A stretch of DNA of 64,000 nucleotides from JACQFZ01 sp045810625 (GTDB lineage Bacteria; Pseudomonadota; Gammaproteobacteria; Acidiferrobacterales; Sulfurifustaceae). Position 1 is the stretch's first letter, and the number at the start of each line of letters is the position of its first letter. Below are positions 8,848 through 17,119 of the stretch, in pieces. The notes beneath the pieces are model-generated. The model was not told where the DNA came from. It made no database searches and saw only the letters and a program-made list of their open reading frames with translations. Made by a program: the position numbers and the translations under genes. Where the stretch lies: NCBI GenBank assembly GCA_045810625.1, contig JBJMVQ010000049.1, forward strand, positions 62,001 to 126,000. Reading direction: 5' to 3'.

Positions 8848-9951
8848 ATGCGGGTCGTTGTTCTCGGCGGGTACGGCAACTTCGGCGCGCGCATTTGCCG
8901 GGCGCTGGCGCAGGACGGCGTCGAGGTTATCGCGGCAGGGCGCGACCCCGAGCGCGGTCATCGCAAAGCGAATTTCGACGGCAGAGTCGGGAAAGCACGC
9001 ATCGATCTGTCGGACAGTCAGCTGGCGTCGCGTTTGCGGGCGCTTTCGCCGAATGCGATTGTCCACTGCGCCGGCCCATTTCAAGGGCAGGACTATCGCG
9101 TCGCGTTCGCGAGTCTCGACGCCGGTGCACATTACATCGATCTCGCGGATGGGCGGTCGTTCGTCGCGCGCTTTGCCGAGAATCTGAATGCGGCAGCAAA
9201 GGCGGCGGATCGCATCGCGATCAGCGGCGCGAGCACGCTGCCGGCACTTTCTTCCGCGGTGGTCGATGCGGTCGCGCACCGCTTCCGCTCCATTGAAGCA
9301 ATCCAAATCTATATCGCGCCCGGTCAGCATGCGCCGCGTGGGGCGGCGACGGCACAAGCGGTGCTGAGTTATGTCGGGAAGCGCTTCATGTGGTGGAAGG
9401 AAGGATGCTGGCAACCGGCGCATGGCTGGCAAGAACTGCGGCGTGTGCATATCGACGGCGTTGGCAGCCGCTGGTCGGCCGCGTGCGACGTGCCAGACCT
9501 CGAACTCTTTCCAGCGCGTTATCCAAGCGTGAAAACCGTCCAATTCCGCGCGGCGCTCGAGGTGGGGGTGCAGCACATCGTCTTGGCGGGAGCCGCGCAG
9601 CTGCGGCGATGGGGAGTCGCCGTTCCCCTCGAACGCTGGGCGCATCGCCTCGATCGAGTCGCCACTTGGTTGGATAGATTCGGTTCGGACCGCGGCGGCA
9701 TGCTGGTCGGCGTTGCCGGTCTCGCCGCTGACGGCGGCGCGCGCGGGTGCATCGAGTGGCATCTGGCGGCCGGCAGCAATCACGGCCCGGAGATTCCGTC
9801 GATGCCGGCGATCCTTCTCATACATAAGTTGGCGCGCGATGAAATTAAAACGCGCGGCGCGATGCCGTGCGTGGGATTACTTTCTCTCGCAGACTTCACG
9901 ACGCAATTTACGAAGTGGAATATTCGAGCGGAGTTCAAGGAATATCGTTGA
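8848..9951 (+). CDS. Saccharopine dehydrogenase-like NAD(P)-binding protein
   Basis: A 367-residue product with a Rossmann N-terminus, VVVLGGYGNFGARICRALA (G-x-G-x-x-G), followed by VEVIAAGRD, NAIVHCAGPFQGQDY and DAGAHYIDLADGRSFV, typical of the saccharopine-dehydrogenase-like family. The C-terminal half is the family's variable substrate domain. True saccharopine dehydrogenase activity is unlikely; the substrate is unknown. It closes the DUF4166-DCC operon and a strong terminator lies 100 bp downstream. The three functions together suggest an uncharacterised redox or lipid pathway, which is inference. Confidence 0.82.
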   Translation: MRVVVLGGYGNFGARICRALAQDGVEVIAAGRDPERGHRKANFDGRVGKARIDLSDSQLASRLRALSPNAIVHCAGPFQGQDYRVAFASLDAGAHYIDLADGRSFVARFAENLNAAAKAADRIAISGASTLPALSSAVVDAVAHRFRSIEAIQIYIAPGQHAPRGAATAQAVLSYVGKRFMWWKEGCWQPAHGWQELRRVHIDGVGSRWSAACDVPDLELFPARYPSVKTVQFRAALEVGVQHIVLAGAAQLRRWGVAVPLERWAHRLDRVATWLDRFGSDRGGMLVGVAGLAADGGARGCIEWHLAAGSNHGPEIPSMPAILLIHKLARDEIKTRGAMPCVGLLSLADFTTQFTKWNIRAEFKEYR

Positions 9952-10051
9952 GTGTTGCCCGCTGTTCTGCGTTCGCATCAGCCTTTCCATCAGCAACATG
10001 AACCAACCGTGGGCCGGTTTTGAGCGCCGTACCCTTTTGCAATGCGAGATG

Positions 10052-10081
10052 AAAAAAGGGCCGGCGATACCGGCCCTTTTT
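10052..10081. terminator. Rho-independent, probably bidirectional terminator
   Basis: A 12-bp perfect stem, AAAAAGGGCCGG / CCGGCCCTTTTT with a CGATA loop, followed by T residues on one side and preceded by A residues on the other. It lies between the convergent saccharopine-dehydrogenase-like gene (+) and the mddA-like gene (-), so it can serve both. Confidence 0.9.
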
Positions 10082-10109
10082 GCGCAGTCCGCGTTGCGTA
10101 CAAAACCGG

Positions 10110-10883
10110 CTAAGACACGCGTTGCCGCTCACTTTCCGCAGTTTGTTCGACGGTGCCGCGGCTCGGTCTCGGCAGCAGCATCCCGACCTGCCGGCGGTAG
10201 CGAAGATACTTTTCGCCGAACTGGGCGATGAGGTCGCGCTCCTCGAACCAGATGCCGATCAGGATGTATCCGGTTGTCGCGACTGCGAAGAGCAGATGCC
10301 CGCCCGTCATCGTTGGCGTCGACCAGAACGCGAACAGAAACCCGAGGTAGATCGGATGCCGCACGTACCGGTAGAAAAACGGCGTCCTGAACTCGGGCGC
10401 AGCTGTCGGACGACCGAGCGCACGCGCGATTACCTGACTCAGTCCGAACAGCTCGAAATGGTTGATCATGAATGTACTGACGAATAGCAGCGCCCAGCCG
10501 AGCCAGAACAGGCCGTTGAGAATCGCAACGCCGGTCGGATCGGCGACGGTCCAGATCGGTGCGGTAATCGGACGCCATTGCCAGTAGAGCAGCAGCAGTG
10601 CGAGGCTCGCGAACAGCACGTACGTGCTGCGTTCGACGGCGTGCGGCACGATCTTCGTCCACCAGCGCTTGAAACCGCGGCGCGCCATGACGCTGTGCTG
10701 AATGGCGAAAACACCCAGTAGCAGTACGTTGACGATCAGCGATTCGGCGAGCGAGCCGGACAACCCGCTGTCGATTGATTTCGGCACAGCGATGTTGCCG
10801 ACGAAGCCGATCGCGTAGAGGATCGTGCCGAAGAAAACCGCGTAAGCAATCAAACCATATAAGACGGAAACTAGGGCGGCCAT
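10110..10883 (-). CDS. mddA: Methanethiol S-methyltransferase-like integral membrane protein (MddA/NnrU-related)
   Basis: A 257-residue multi-spanning protein of the isoprenylcysteine methyltransferase superfamily. Recognisable blocks are FFGTILYAIGFVGN, VPKSIDSG, FAIQHSVMARRGFKRWWT, VERSTYVL and the SAM-site region RYVRHPIYLGFLFAFWSTP, with GEKYLRYRRQVGML near the end. These match the MddA group, which uses SAM to convert methanethiol to dimethyl sulfide at the inner membrane. AAGGAGAG precedes the ATG at 10883. A methanethiol oxidase homologue is encoded 13 kb away at 23255-24661. The family call is strong; the exact substrate is inferred. Confidence 0.75.
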   Translation of the reverse strand: MAALVSVLYGLIAYAVFFGTILYAIGFVGNIAVPKSIDSGLSGSLAESLIVNVLLLGVFAIQHSVMARRGFKRWWTKIVPHAVERSTYVLFASLALLLLYWQWRPITAPIWTVADPTGVAILNGLFWLGWALLFVSTFMINHFELFGLSQVIARALGRPTAAPEFRTPFFYRYVRHPIYLGFLFAFWSTPTMTGGHLLFAVATTGYILIGIWFEERDLIAQFGEKYLRYRRQVGMLLPRPSRGTVEQTAESERQRVS

Positions 10884-10970
10884 GAGGCTCTCCTTGGGCT
10901 CGGGTTAATTTAAGTTGAAGTTGCAGAGTTGCTTTGCTATCTCGTTTCGTGTATTCGCCCGTCGTAGGGT

Positions 10971-11075
10971 CCCCTCCCCGTCAAACGGGGAGGGACGGGG
11001 AGAGGGTGATCAGAATTGTTTTTCCGCATTTCGGTCCCCCTCTCCCCCGCCCCTCTCCCGCCAGGGGAGAGGGGA
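10971..11075. repeat. Intergenic C/G-rich palindromic repeat pair
   Basis: Two hairpins. The first is CCCTCCCCGT (10972-10981) with ACGGGGAGGG (10985-10994); the second is CCCCTCTCCC (11050-11059) with GGGAGAGGGG (11065-11074). Related GGGGGAGGG hairpins occur at 24774-24798 and 43564-43589, all outside genes. Confidence 0.7.
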
Positions 11076-11166
11076 GACAACGCAGCGTGCTATGACCTAC
11101 GCCGAGTTCCCCTTCCGGATCGCTCTCGACTTCCTGTCTTCCGCGATCGTTGTGCGTCGATGCACG

Positions 11167-12099
11167 TCACCGCACCGGAGAAGGGTTAGGGTGGCAGTGC
11201 GACGACAACCGCTCGCTCCGTCGAATCGAATCGGACGCGAACGCAGGTTCCGACATCTGCTGTAGAAACGTCTCGATCGGATTGATAACGCGTTCCGGAT
11301 GCGTGATCGGGCCGAGATGGCCGAGGCCGTCCAGCTCGATGACGTTTGACCGCGGCAGCGTGTCGCCAAGCAGCCGCAAAGCGCGGCGAGCTGCGCGCGT
11401 GGACGCGGTGCCGGTGAGGAGCAGGCACGGGATGTCGAGCGCACGCAACGCCTCCGCCGTCCAGCGGTCGGAGAAGGTCGCGATCCAGCCGTGGCGCAGG
11501 GCGCCCATTGTCGCGAGCAGTTTGGGGCGACGATCCGCGGGTATGGCCGACCAACTGCCGGCGCCGCTCCAGTAATCGATGAAGCGTTCGGCGGCGGCAT
11601 CGATCCGGTCGGCCTCGATGAGACAAATCGTATCGTCGCGCAGCGTTTCGATTTCGCGCGTTGCCGCTTCGTCCGGGCAGAGGTGCGCGAGCGTGCCCCA
11701 GATAGCGGGTTCATAGAGCACCATCGCTCGTATGCGCGTGCGGTTCGCCGCGGCGATACGCAGCGCGACAGCGGCGCCGTACGAATGCCCGACGAGATAG
11801 GCCGGCGAGCTGTCCGCCAGCAGTGCTTCGATCGGAGCCGCTTCGTCGGCGAGCGTGAAGCGTCGAGCGGCGTCCCACGCCGGGCTTTGCCCGTGGCCGT
11901 AGAAATCGGGGGCGATCACGCAGAAACGCGACGCCAGACGATCCATAAGGCCGCGATATTGCCGCGAGCTGCCGGCGGTGGAGTGAAGACAGAGCACGCG
12001 GGGGGCGGCCCCCGCTCGAGCGCAATACATCGGATTACCCATCGTGACGTTGATTACGGTGCTCGACACGAGCGTCGATACCGTGGCACACGCTGTCAC
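11167..12099 (-). CDS. Alpha/beta-fold hydrolase
   Basis: A 310-residue product. It shows VLCLHSTAGSSRQYRGL (oxyanion region), FCVIAPDFYGHGQSP, the nucleophile elbow YLVGHSYGAAVAL with Ser, an acid-bearing strand PCLLLTGTAS, and the catalytic His region LDGLGHLGPITHP. It is a soluble esterase/hydrolase of unknown substrate. The GTG at 12099 is used because the first strand starts just after it; ATGs at 12042 and 12030 would trim the fold. It follows the hydrolase-glycosyltransferase gene after 18 bp and is probably the last gene of the TetR-headed operon. Confidence 0.8.
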   Translation of the reverse strand: MTACATVSTLVSSTVINVTMGNPMYCARAGAAPRVLCLHSTAGSSRQYRGLMDRLASRFCVIAPDFYGHGQSPAWDAARRFTLADEAAPIEALLADSSPAYLVGHSYGAAVALRIAAANRTRIRAMVLYEPAIWGTLAHLCPDEAATREIETLRDDTICLIEADRIDAAAERFIDYWSGAGSWSAIPADRRPKLLATMGALRHGWIATFSDRWTAEALRALDIPCLLLTGTASTRAARRALRLLGDTLPRSNVIELDGLGHLGPITHPERVINPIETFLQQMSEPAFASDSIRRSERLSSHCHPNPSPVR

Positions 12100-12117
12100 G
12101 TTGAACGGTCTAGGCGT

Positions 12118-14277
12118 TCAGCGCTGTACCCAATGCCGGTTTTCGAGCACTTCCGCAATTTGCCGCGCGGCGCGCGCCGCGCCGTCGACCTCGACCGGCT
12201 TGTATGCAATGCGCGCGTGCATCTTTGCGAGCGCGAGATCCGCGAGCGTCTCCGGCGTCACCTCGTGGTAGTGCACGGTGTTGTCCGCGCCGTAGTTGGC
12301 CAGCCGCCGCCGCACATGTACGTTCTGCTCGAAGTGCCGCGCGAGCGGGAAGCTCAGAAACGGCCGGCGCGTGGCGACGAGCTCCATGCACGTGCTCAAA
12401 CCGCCTTGCACGAGCGCGAGGTCGCTGCAGGCGAGATGCTCGAACAGGTTGTGCACATAGGGACGTATTTCGAGGCCGTCCAATTTCGGAAATGCGTCGG
12501 GCGACAGGCGCGGCCCGGCGACCAGAATCATGCGGAGCTCCGGCACTTGCCGCTTCATGCGCGGAAACGCCTGCGCGATCTTCTTGAGCAGATGACCGCC
12601 GACGCTCGTGCCGCCGACGGCGGCGATGGCGATGCGCTCATTCGGGCGATAGCCGAGGCGGGCGCGCAAGCGCTCGGTGTCGGCGAACGCGGCCGGATCG
12701 AACGGCAAGGTATAGCCGGTGTACGTGAAGTTACGATCGGTCCACGCGCGAATGCTCGGCAGCCCGGGGCCGAACGGATCTTCCGTCACGTCGTCCGGAT
12801 TGCCGACGAAAATCGCCCGGTCGCGCACGTACGGAAAACGCTCGACGTGCTCGATATCGTCGGCGTTGCGATCCGCGCAGAGGTGCGCCTCGCGTTCGTC
12901 GTTCTCCATCGGCAGACACCCGACGAAGTCGGTGAGAAACACGAACGGCTGGCGCTTGGCGTCCGGGTTTTCGTGGTAGTAGTAATCGACGTCCCACGCC
13001 TCGTCGCCGATGACGAGATCGTAATGCTCGTTCTCCATCAGATCGCTGAACGTCATGTAGTTGTGCACCATGATCTCGTCCATGGTGCGCAGCGCGAAGA
13101 ACGCCGAGAGATCATGCTCGCCCGCGACGTGCTCGAAGTGCCGGCTCTCGTTCGCCAGGCGTTTGGTGATCGGATGCAGGCGCTCGCCTTCCTGCGTGAG
13201 ATAGCGCGCCGCCGGATCGACCGTAAACCAGTCGATGTCGAGATCGGGATGAAGCTTGCGCAGCTCGCGTGCAATGGCGAGGTCGCGCTGCACGTGACCC
13301 AAGCCGATCGGGCTCGAGATGAACAACGCTTTGCGCTTGCGGCTCATCGCGCGCGTCCAGGTCGTGGTGCGCGGTTGGCCTTCGACGAAGTCGCGCAGCG
13401 ATTTATTGAAGATCACCGGATCGCGCACCGCGGTGAGATGCCCGCCGCCGCCGATGGTGAGCATCTGCGAGCCGGGTACGAGCTCGTGGATCTCTTTGCC
13501 TTTCACGTACGGAACGCGCTTGTCGCCGTCGCCGTGAATCACGAGGGTGGGGCAGCGTACCTGGCGCGCGAGGTCGCGCACGTCGTTGCCCATCCAGCCG
13601 CTAAAGCCCGCGCTTACCGCGGCGCCGTTCGACGCCCAGCCGTAGCGGACCGCGTCCTCGAACGGTTTGGTCGAATGCGGCTCGGTGAAGCAGATCGAAA
13701 AGAACCAGTGGAGATATTCCGGCCAGTTGCTGCGCGCCAGCTCGGTCTGGGTGCGCACGTGCTCGGCGAACTTCGGGTGGTCGAGCCGCGACTCGGCGAA
13801 GCCGCCCGCGATGACCACGTGCGACACGCGTTCCGGCTGCTCGGCCGCGAGCCGCAGCGCCGTCATGGTGGTCGCCGAGATGCCGACGACGGCGCACTTG
13901 TCGACGCCGGCGGCGTCGAGCACGGCGACGAAGTCGTGGTAATACTCGTCGAGGCTGTACGCGGCTTGTCCTTGGGGCCGGTCCGAGCGGCCGTTGCCGC
14001 GGCAGTCCATGGTGACGACGCGGAAGTGGTGCGACAGGTACGGCACCGTGGTTTTCAACATCTGCGAGTGCGTGATCTGAAAGACCGGCGCGAACGCGAT
14101 CCACGGCCCGCCGGTGCCCCAGACGGCGTACCAGATTTTCACGCCCGCGCGCTCGACGTAGCCGCTGCGCACCGGCTGCACGGTTTCGAACGGGGACGTC
14201 CGATAAGGCTCGGGGACTTCTCCGGCGGGCTGCAGCTCGCCGACGATACGGCGGAAACTTTCCGGTAGCTTGTCCAT
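12118..14277 (-). CDS. Alpha/beta hydrolase - glycosyltransferase (GT1/GT28-type) fusion protein
   Basis: A 719-residue two-domain protein. Residues 1 to about 305 form an alpha/beta hydrolase: HFRVVTMDCRGNGRSD, nucleophile elbow VVGISATTM, CPTLVIHGDGDKRVP and the His region GGGGHLTAVRD. From about residue 311 (MSRKRKALFISSPIGLGHVQ) a GT-B glycosyltransferase follows, with the donor-site block LALVQGGLSTCMELVATRRP and FPLARHFEQNVHVRRRL. There is no stop between the two, and the Met at residue 311 may reflect an ancestral separate gene. GGAGG precedes the ATG at 14277. One base separates it from the TetR stop, so the genes are translationally coupled. Substrate unknown; a glycosylated lipid or small molecule is plausible. 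Confidence 0.8.
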   Translation of the reverse strand: MDKLPESFRRIVGELQPAGEVPEPYRTSPFETVQPVRSGYVERAGVKIWYAVWGTGGPWIAFAPVFQITHSQMLKTTVPYLSHHFRVVTMDCRGNGRSDRPQGQAAYSLDEYYHDFVAVLDAAGVDKCAVVGISATTMTALRLAAEQPERVSHVVIAGGFAESRLDHPKFAEHVRTQTELARSNWPEYLHWFFSICFTEPHSTKPFEDAVRYGWASNGAAVSAGFSGWMGNDVRDLARQVRCPTLVIHGDGDKRVPYVKGKEIHELVPGSQMLTIGGGGHLTAVRDPVIFNKSLRDFVEGQPRTTTWTRAMSRKRKALFISSPIGLGHVQRDLAIARELRKLHPDLDIDWFTVDPAARYLTQEGERLHPITKRLANESRHFEHVAGEHDLSAFFALRTMDEIMVHNYMTFSDLMENEHYDLVIGDEAWDVDYYYHENPDAKRQPFVFLTDFVGCLPMENDEREAHLCADRNADDIEHVERFPYVRDRAIFVGNPDDVTEDPFGPGLPSIRAWTDRNFTYTGYTLPFDPAAFADTERLRARLGYRPNERIAIAAVGGTSVGGHLLKKIAQAFPRMKRQVPELRMILVAGPRLSPDAFPKLDGLEIRPYVHNLFEHLACSDLALVQGGLSTCMELVATRRPFLSFPLARHFEQNVHVRRRLANYGADNTVHYHEVTPETLADLALAKMHARIAYKPVEVDGAARAARQIAEVLENRHWVQR

Positions 14278-14278
14278 G

Positions 14279-15001
14279 TCAGCTCCTCCGGCGCTTGGTT
14301 GTGCGGCGCTTGGCGATGCCCGAAGTACGCCTGCCGGTTTGCGCATCGAGCATTCCGAGCAGTTTCTGCATGGCGTCGAGCGCGGCGAGGTGGTTGCGCC
14401 GTTCCTCTTGCTCGCCGATCAAATCCGAAAATTCCATGCCAAGCCAAAATTCCGAGATCCAGGTGGCGACGACGTCAGGTGTAAACATGGCGGGAAGCGT
14501 CACGTCGTTCGCCGCTAAGGCCGCGAATGCTTCGCGTACACCGCCGCGCACGACCTCCTTCCATGCGCGGACGCGCGGAAGAAACTTCTCGCGCAGCTCG
14601 GCGTCGGCCATGCTCGCCGCCCAGAGCTCGGCCTGTACCCGCACGAATCCGGACGCTAAATCGCTCTCATAAAATCGCCGCGCCTCGGCCCATTTCTCTG
14701 CGAACCCTCCGGGACCGCGGTACATCCGCTGCTGGCGTTCGAGCAGTTGCCGGTTCGCCTCATCGAGCACGGCGATGACGAGCTGATCCTTCGTGCGGAA
14801 GTGGTAGTTGATGAGCGCATGGTTGACGCCGGCGTCTTTGGCGATTTCGCGCATGCTGAGCGCGGCGTAACCCTCTTTGGCGAGCCGGCGAAACGCGGCG
14901 TCGAGGATCTTGACCTTGGTACTGTCGAGATCGGCGGCGGCGAAGAGCTGCGGGCGCTCGGCTTCGGAATCCGGTCGCTTGCGGGGAGAAACGGCGGGCA
15001 C
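14279..15001 (-). CDS. TetR/AcrR-family transcriptional regulator
   Basis: A 240-residue TetR protein. The helix-turn-helix at about 30-75 reads VKILDAAFRRLAKEGYAALS then MREIAKDAGVNHALINYHFRTKD, the canonical signature. The C-terminal helical domain (80-215) is the ligand-binding and dimer part; the extreme tail is basic (KRRTTKRRR). The start is a GTG at 15001 preceded by AAGGAG. It heads an operon with the hydrolase-glycosyltransferase and hydrolase genes, and a palindrome of TetR type lies just upstream, so it probably represses its own operon until an inducer appears. Confidence 0.9.
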   Translation of the reverse strand: MPAVSPRKRPDSEAERPQLFAAADLDSTKVKILDAAFRRLAKEGYAALSMREIAKDAGVNHALINYHFRTKDQLVIAVLDEANRQLLERQQRMYRGPGGFAEKWAEARRFYESDLASGFVRVQAELWAASMADAELREKFLPRVRAWKEVVRGGVREAFAALAANDVTLPAMFTPDVVATWISEFWLGMEFSDLIGEQEERRNHLAALDAMQKLLGMLDAQTGRRTSGIAKRRTTKRRRS

Positions 15002-15014
15002 CAGATGCTCCTTG

Positions 15015-15049
15015 GTTTAAACGTGCGTTTTAAACGACTGGTTAAACTT
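15015..15049. promoter_or_regulatory. Predicted TetR operator and promoter region
   Basis: Two inverted copies of a GTTTAAAC element, at 15015-15022 and 15028-15035, surround the perfect core AAACG-TG-CGTTT. A third GTTAAAC copy is at 15041-15047. The site lies 14-48 bp before the TetR start, where a repressor would overlap the promoter. Confidence 0.6.
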
Positions 15050-15242
15050 TACTCTCGCGAGCGCGACGCGTCAAGCACGACGGCGCAACGCAAATTTGTG
15101 CGATGCCGGGAGCGCGGGCGCAGTTCTTCCGCTACGGCGTCTCGCCGGTCTGACCGAAGCCGATTGGGAATTTCGGCGGGCAAGCGCCGTCGCCCGTCCA
15201 CGGGAACGCTGCGCCGCAGGCGGCGAGAGAACAGCGAGGGCG

Positions 15243-15605
15243 TTATCGTCCCGTAGCGGGCGGAGTCTGAACGGTGTAGTGAATGGTCATGAGCTGAACG
15301 CGATCGTTTCGGATCAGCAAGCTGTCCGCGCCGTCGCGAACGACCGCGTTCTTGCCGGTCGCGGTCCATTCCAGGAACGCCACGTCGCCGAACGTCGTTC
15401 GTTGCGTATAACGATACTTTGCGTCGGGCACCTGCTCGGCGAGTAGCGCCGCGGCCCGGCGCACGCCCGCGTGACCGTCGAACCGGCCGTAGGTGGTCAG
15501 CAAAACGCAATCGGGCGCAAAGTTCGCGGCGATGTCGCCCTCGACGTCGCCGCGGTCCGCGCGGGCGAGATGGTCGTTGAAAATTTCGGCCGTGCTCCGT
15601 GCCAT
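15243..15605 (-). CDS. SnoaL-like / NTF2-fold protein
   Basis: A 120-residue product with the NTF2-like pattern: a first helix (STAEIFNDHLARADRGDVEGD), FAPDCVLLTTYGRFDGHAGVRRAAALLAEQ, then alternating strands YRYTQRTTFGDVAFLEWTA and VQLMTIHYTVQ. Members act as small hydrolases, isomerases or ligand binders; no specific residue set lets me choose. AAGGAG sits well before the ATG at 15605. It diverges from the exported methyltransferase gene at 15741. Confidence 0.78.
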   Translation of the reverse strand: MARSTAEIFNDHLARADRGDVEGDIAANFAPDCVLLTTYGRFDGHAGVRRAAALLAEQVPDAKYRYTQRTTFGDVAFLEWTATGKNAVVRDGADSLLIRNDRVQLMTIHYTVQTPPATGR

Positions 15606-15740
15606 GCAATGCTCCTTGCGTTCATGGATTAACTAGGATCGCGCCACGCAATTGTTGTTCCGCCCATCCGCGGTTCATTGCGCCATGGTTTTGCGGGCGT
15701 TTAGTATCTGTCCGTCAACGGCCTGGCAGGAAATCGACAA

Positions 15741-16394
15741 ATGAATTGGATCGTAACGGCTCTTGTATTAATCGGTGCGTGCTTCGCTGGATCGGTCGCC
15801 GCACAGACGCCGCCGACGCATCAGCACAGCTTCGGCAACGCCGAGCATTGGGCGCACGTCTTCGACGATCCTCGGCGCGACGAGTGGCAAAAGCCGCACG
15901 AAGTGATCCAGGCGCTCGCGCTCGAGCCCGGCGCGGTGATCGCGGACATCGGATCGGGCACCGGCTACTTCGCGGTGCGACTGGCCAACATGGTGCCGCA
16001 AAGCCGGGTGTATGGCGTCGACGTCGAACCCGATATGGTGAAGTACCTCGCGGCGCGCGCGAAACGCGAGAAGCGCGACAACGTGATTTCGGTAGCCGGC
16101 GCCCCCGACGATCCGCGCCTGCCCGAGAAGGTCGATTTAATTCTTCTGGTCGACACGTATCACCACATCGATCAGCGCACGGCCTATTTCAAAAAAGTAC
16201 GGGAATCGCTCAAACCCGGCGGCCGCCTCGCGATCATCGATTTCCGCATGGATTCACCGCAAGGTCCGCCGAAAGCGGCGCGCATTGCGCCGGAACGCGT
16301 AGTCGCCGAGCTGAAAGACGCGGGCTACACGCTCGATCAGGAGCAAGGCTTCCTTCCTTACCAATACTTCCTCGTCTTCCGACCGACTTCGTAG
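15741..16394 (+). CDS. Signal-peptide-bearing class I SAM-dependent methyltransferase-like protein
   Basis: A 217-residue product. Residues 1-21 (MNWIVTALVLIGACFAGSVA then AQ) form a clear Sec signal peptide. The mature part has a class I methyltransferase core: motif I AVIADIGSGTGYFAVRLA, acidic loop VYGVDVEPD, motif IV VDLILLVDTYHHID, and KPGGRLAIIDFR. It ends with a short helical region and LPYQYFLVFRP. SAM is not known to be abundant in the periplasm, so either the protein binds another ligand or the N-terminus is a membrane anchor. The motifs look intact. Function unknown. Confidence 0.78.
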   Translation: MNWIVTALVLIGACFAGSVAAQTPPTHQHSFGNAEHWAHVFDDPRRDEWQKPHEVIQALALEPGAVIADIGSGTGYFAVRLANMVPQSRVYGVDVEPDMVKYLAARAKREKRDNVISVAGAPDDPRLPEKVDLILLVDTYHHIDQRTAYFKKVRESLKPGGRLAIIDFRMDSPQGPPKAARIAPERVVAELKDAGYTLDQEQGFLPYQYFLVFRPTS

Positions 16395-16556
16395 CCGAGC
16401 GTCATCGAGTCAGCGAACATTCCCCCTACGCGGTTCGACGCTTTTAACGCACCGCTATACCACTGCGCATATCGCGGCGACTGCGCAGGCCCGAGTGGCG
16501 AAAAGTCGCGCTGTGCTTTAACTTGCCCGCTTCAACGCTCACCAGGGAGAAGGTCG

Positions 16557-16838
16557 ATGGCGTTGCTCCGAAGCATTGGAAGCCCTGTCACGATCGCGCC
16601 GGGCGCGACGCACTATTGGCACTACTGGTTCGGCATCGGCTTGGACGTTGGAGTCGCCCTCGTGACGCCGAACCTGCTCGAATCGAATATCAACGTGGAG
16701 CTCGACGCCTCCGACAACGGCGTGGTTGCCGTGCAAAGCCCGGGCGAGGGCGGGCCGTTGATTCACTATACGGTCCGGATTCACAACCGCGGCGCGACGC
16801 CGATGCTCTACAACCTCAACATCGGGAATCTGTTATGA
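16557..16838 (+). CDS. Small protein of unknown function, first of a coupled pair
   Basis: A 93-residue product preceded by GGGAGAAGG. It is predicted to be mostly beta strand with many aromatic residues (ATHYWHYWFGIG) and ends in HYTVRIHNRGATPMLYNLNI, a jelly-roll-like or lectin-like strand pattern. No Cys, no signal peptide. Its stop overlaps the next start as ATGA. I do not recognise a family. The coupling suggests that the two products act together. Confidence 0.6.
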   Translation: MALLRSIGSPVTIAPGATHYWHYWFGIGLDVGVALVTPNLLESNINVELDASDNGVVAVQSPGEGGPLIHYTVRIHNRGATPMLYNLNIGNLL

Positions 16839-17119
16839 AGAAAACCAAGAAGAAGAAAACGTCGAAGGCGCGGAGAGAGCCGAAACCCCAGGTAGCGATC
16901 GTTCAGAAGCTGCTCGTGATCACCGAAGCCGGTCGCGTCGTCGGGACGCAGGTTCTCGCGGAACCACCCAGTCGTCCGGCGCGCGCGACGGCGATGCTAC
17001 AAGCGGGACCTGGGCAGCAGGCACATGAGCTGGAGATCGAGGTGCCGGCTCGGCTTGGTCCCGAAGAGATTCACCGGTTTCATGTGTTAATCGCGGAGCG
17101 ATTGCAGCTCGGCAGGTAG
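16835..17119 (+). CDS. Small basic protein of unknown function, second of a coupled pair
   Basis: A 94-residue product with a lysine-rich head (MKKTKKKKTSKARREPKPQ), which could bind nucleic acid, then a predicted beta-rich body: AIVQKLLVITEAGRVVGTQV, and a C-terminal LGPEEIHRFHVLIAERLQLG. The ATG at 16835 overlaps the preceding stop. The frame is open far upstream, but that part is antisense-like to the first gene. No family recognised. Confidence 0.55.
   Translation: MKKTKKKKTSKARREPKPQVAIVQKLLVITEAGRVVGTQVLAEPPSRPARATAMLQAGPGQQAHELEIEVPARLGPEEIHRFHVLIAERLQLGR

Noticed and set aside
11491..14268. 925-codon open frame on the plus strand
   Set aside because: It is antisense to the hydrolase-glycosyltransferase and hydrolase genes, which have clear motifs. 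No domain is seen in it.
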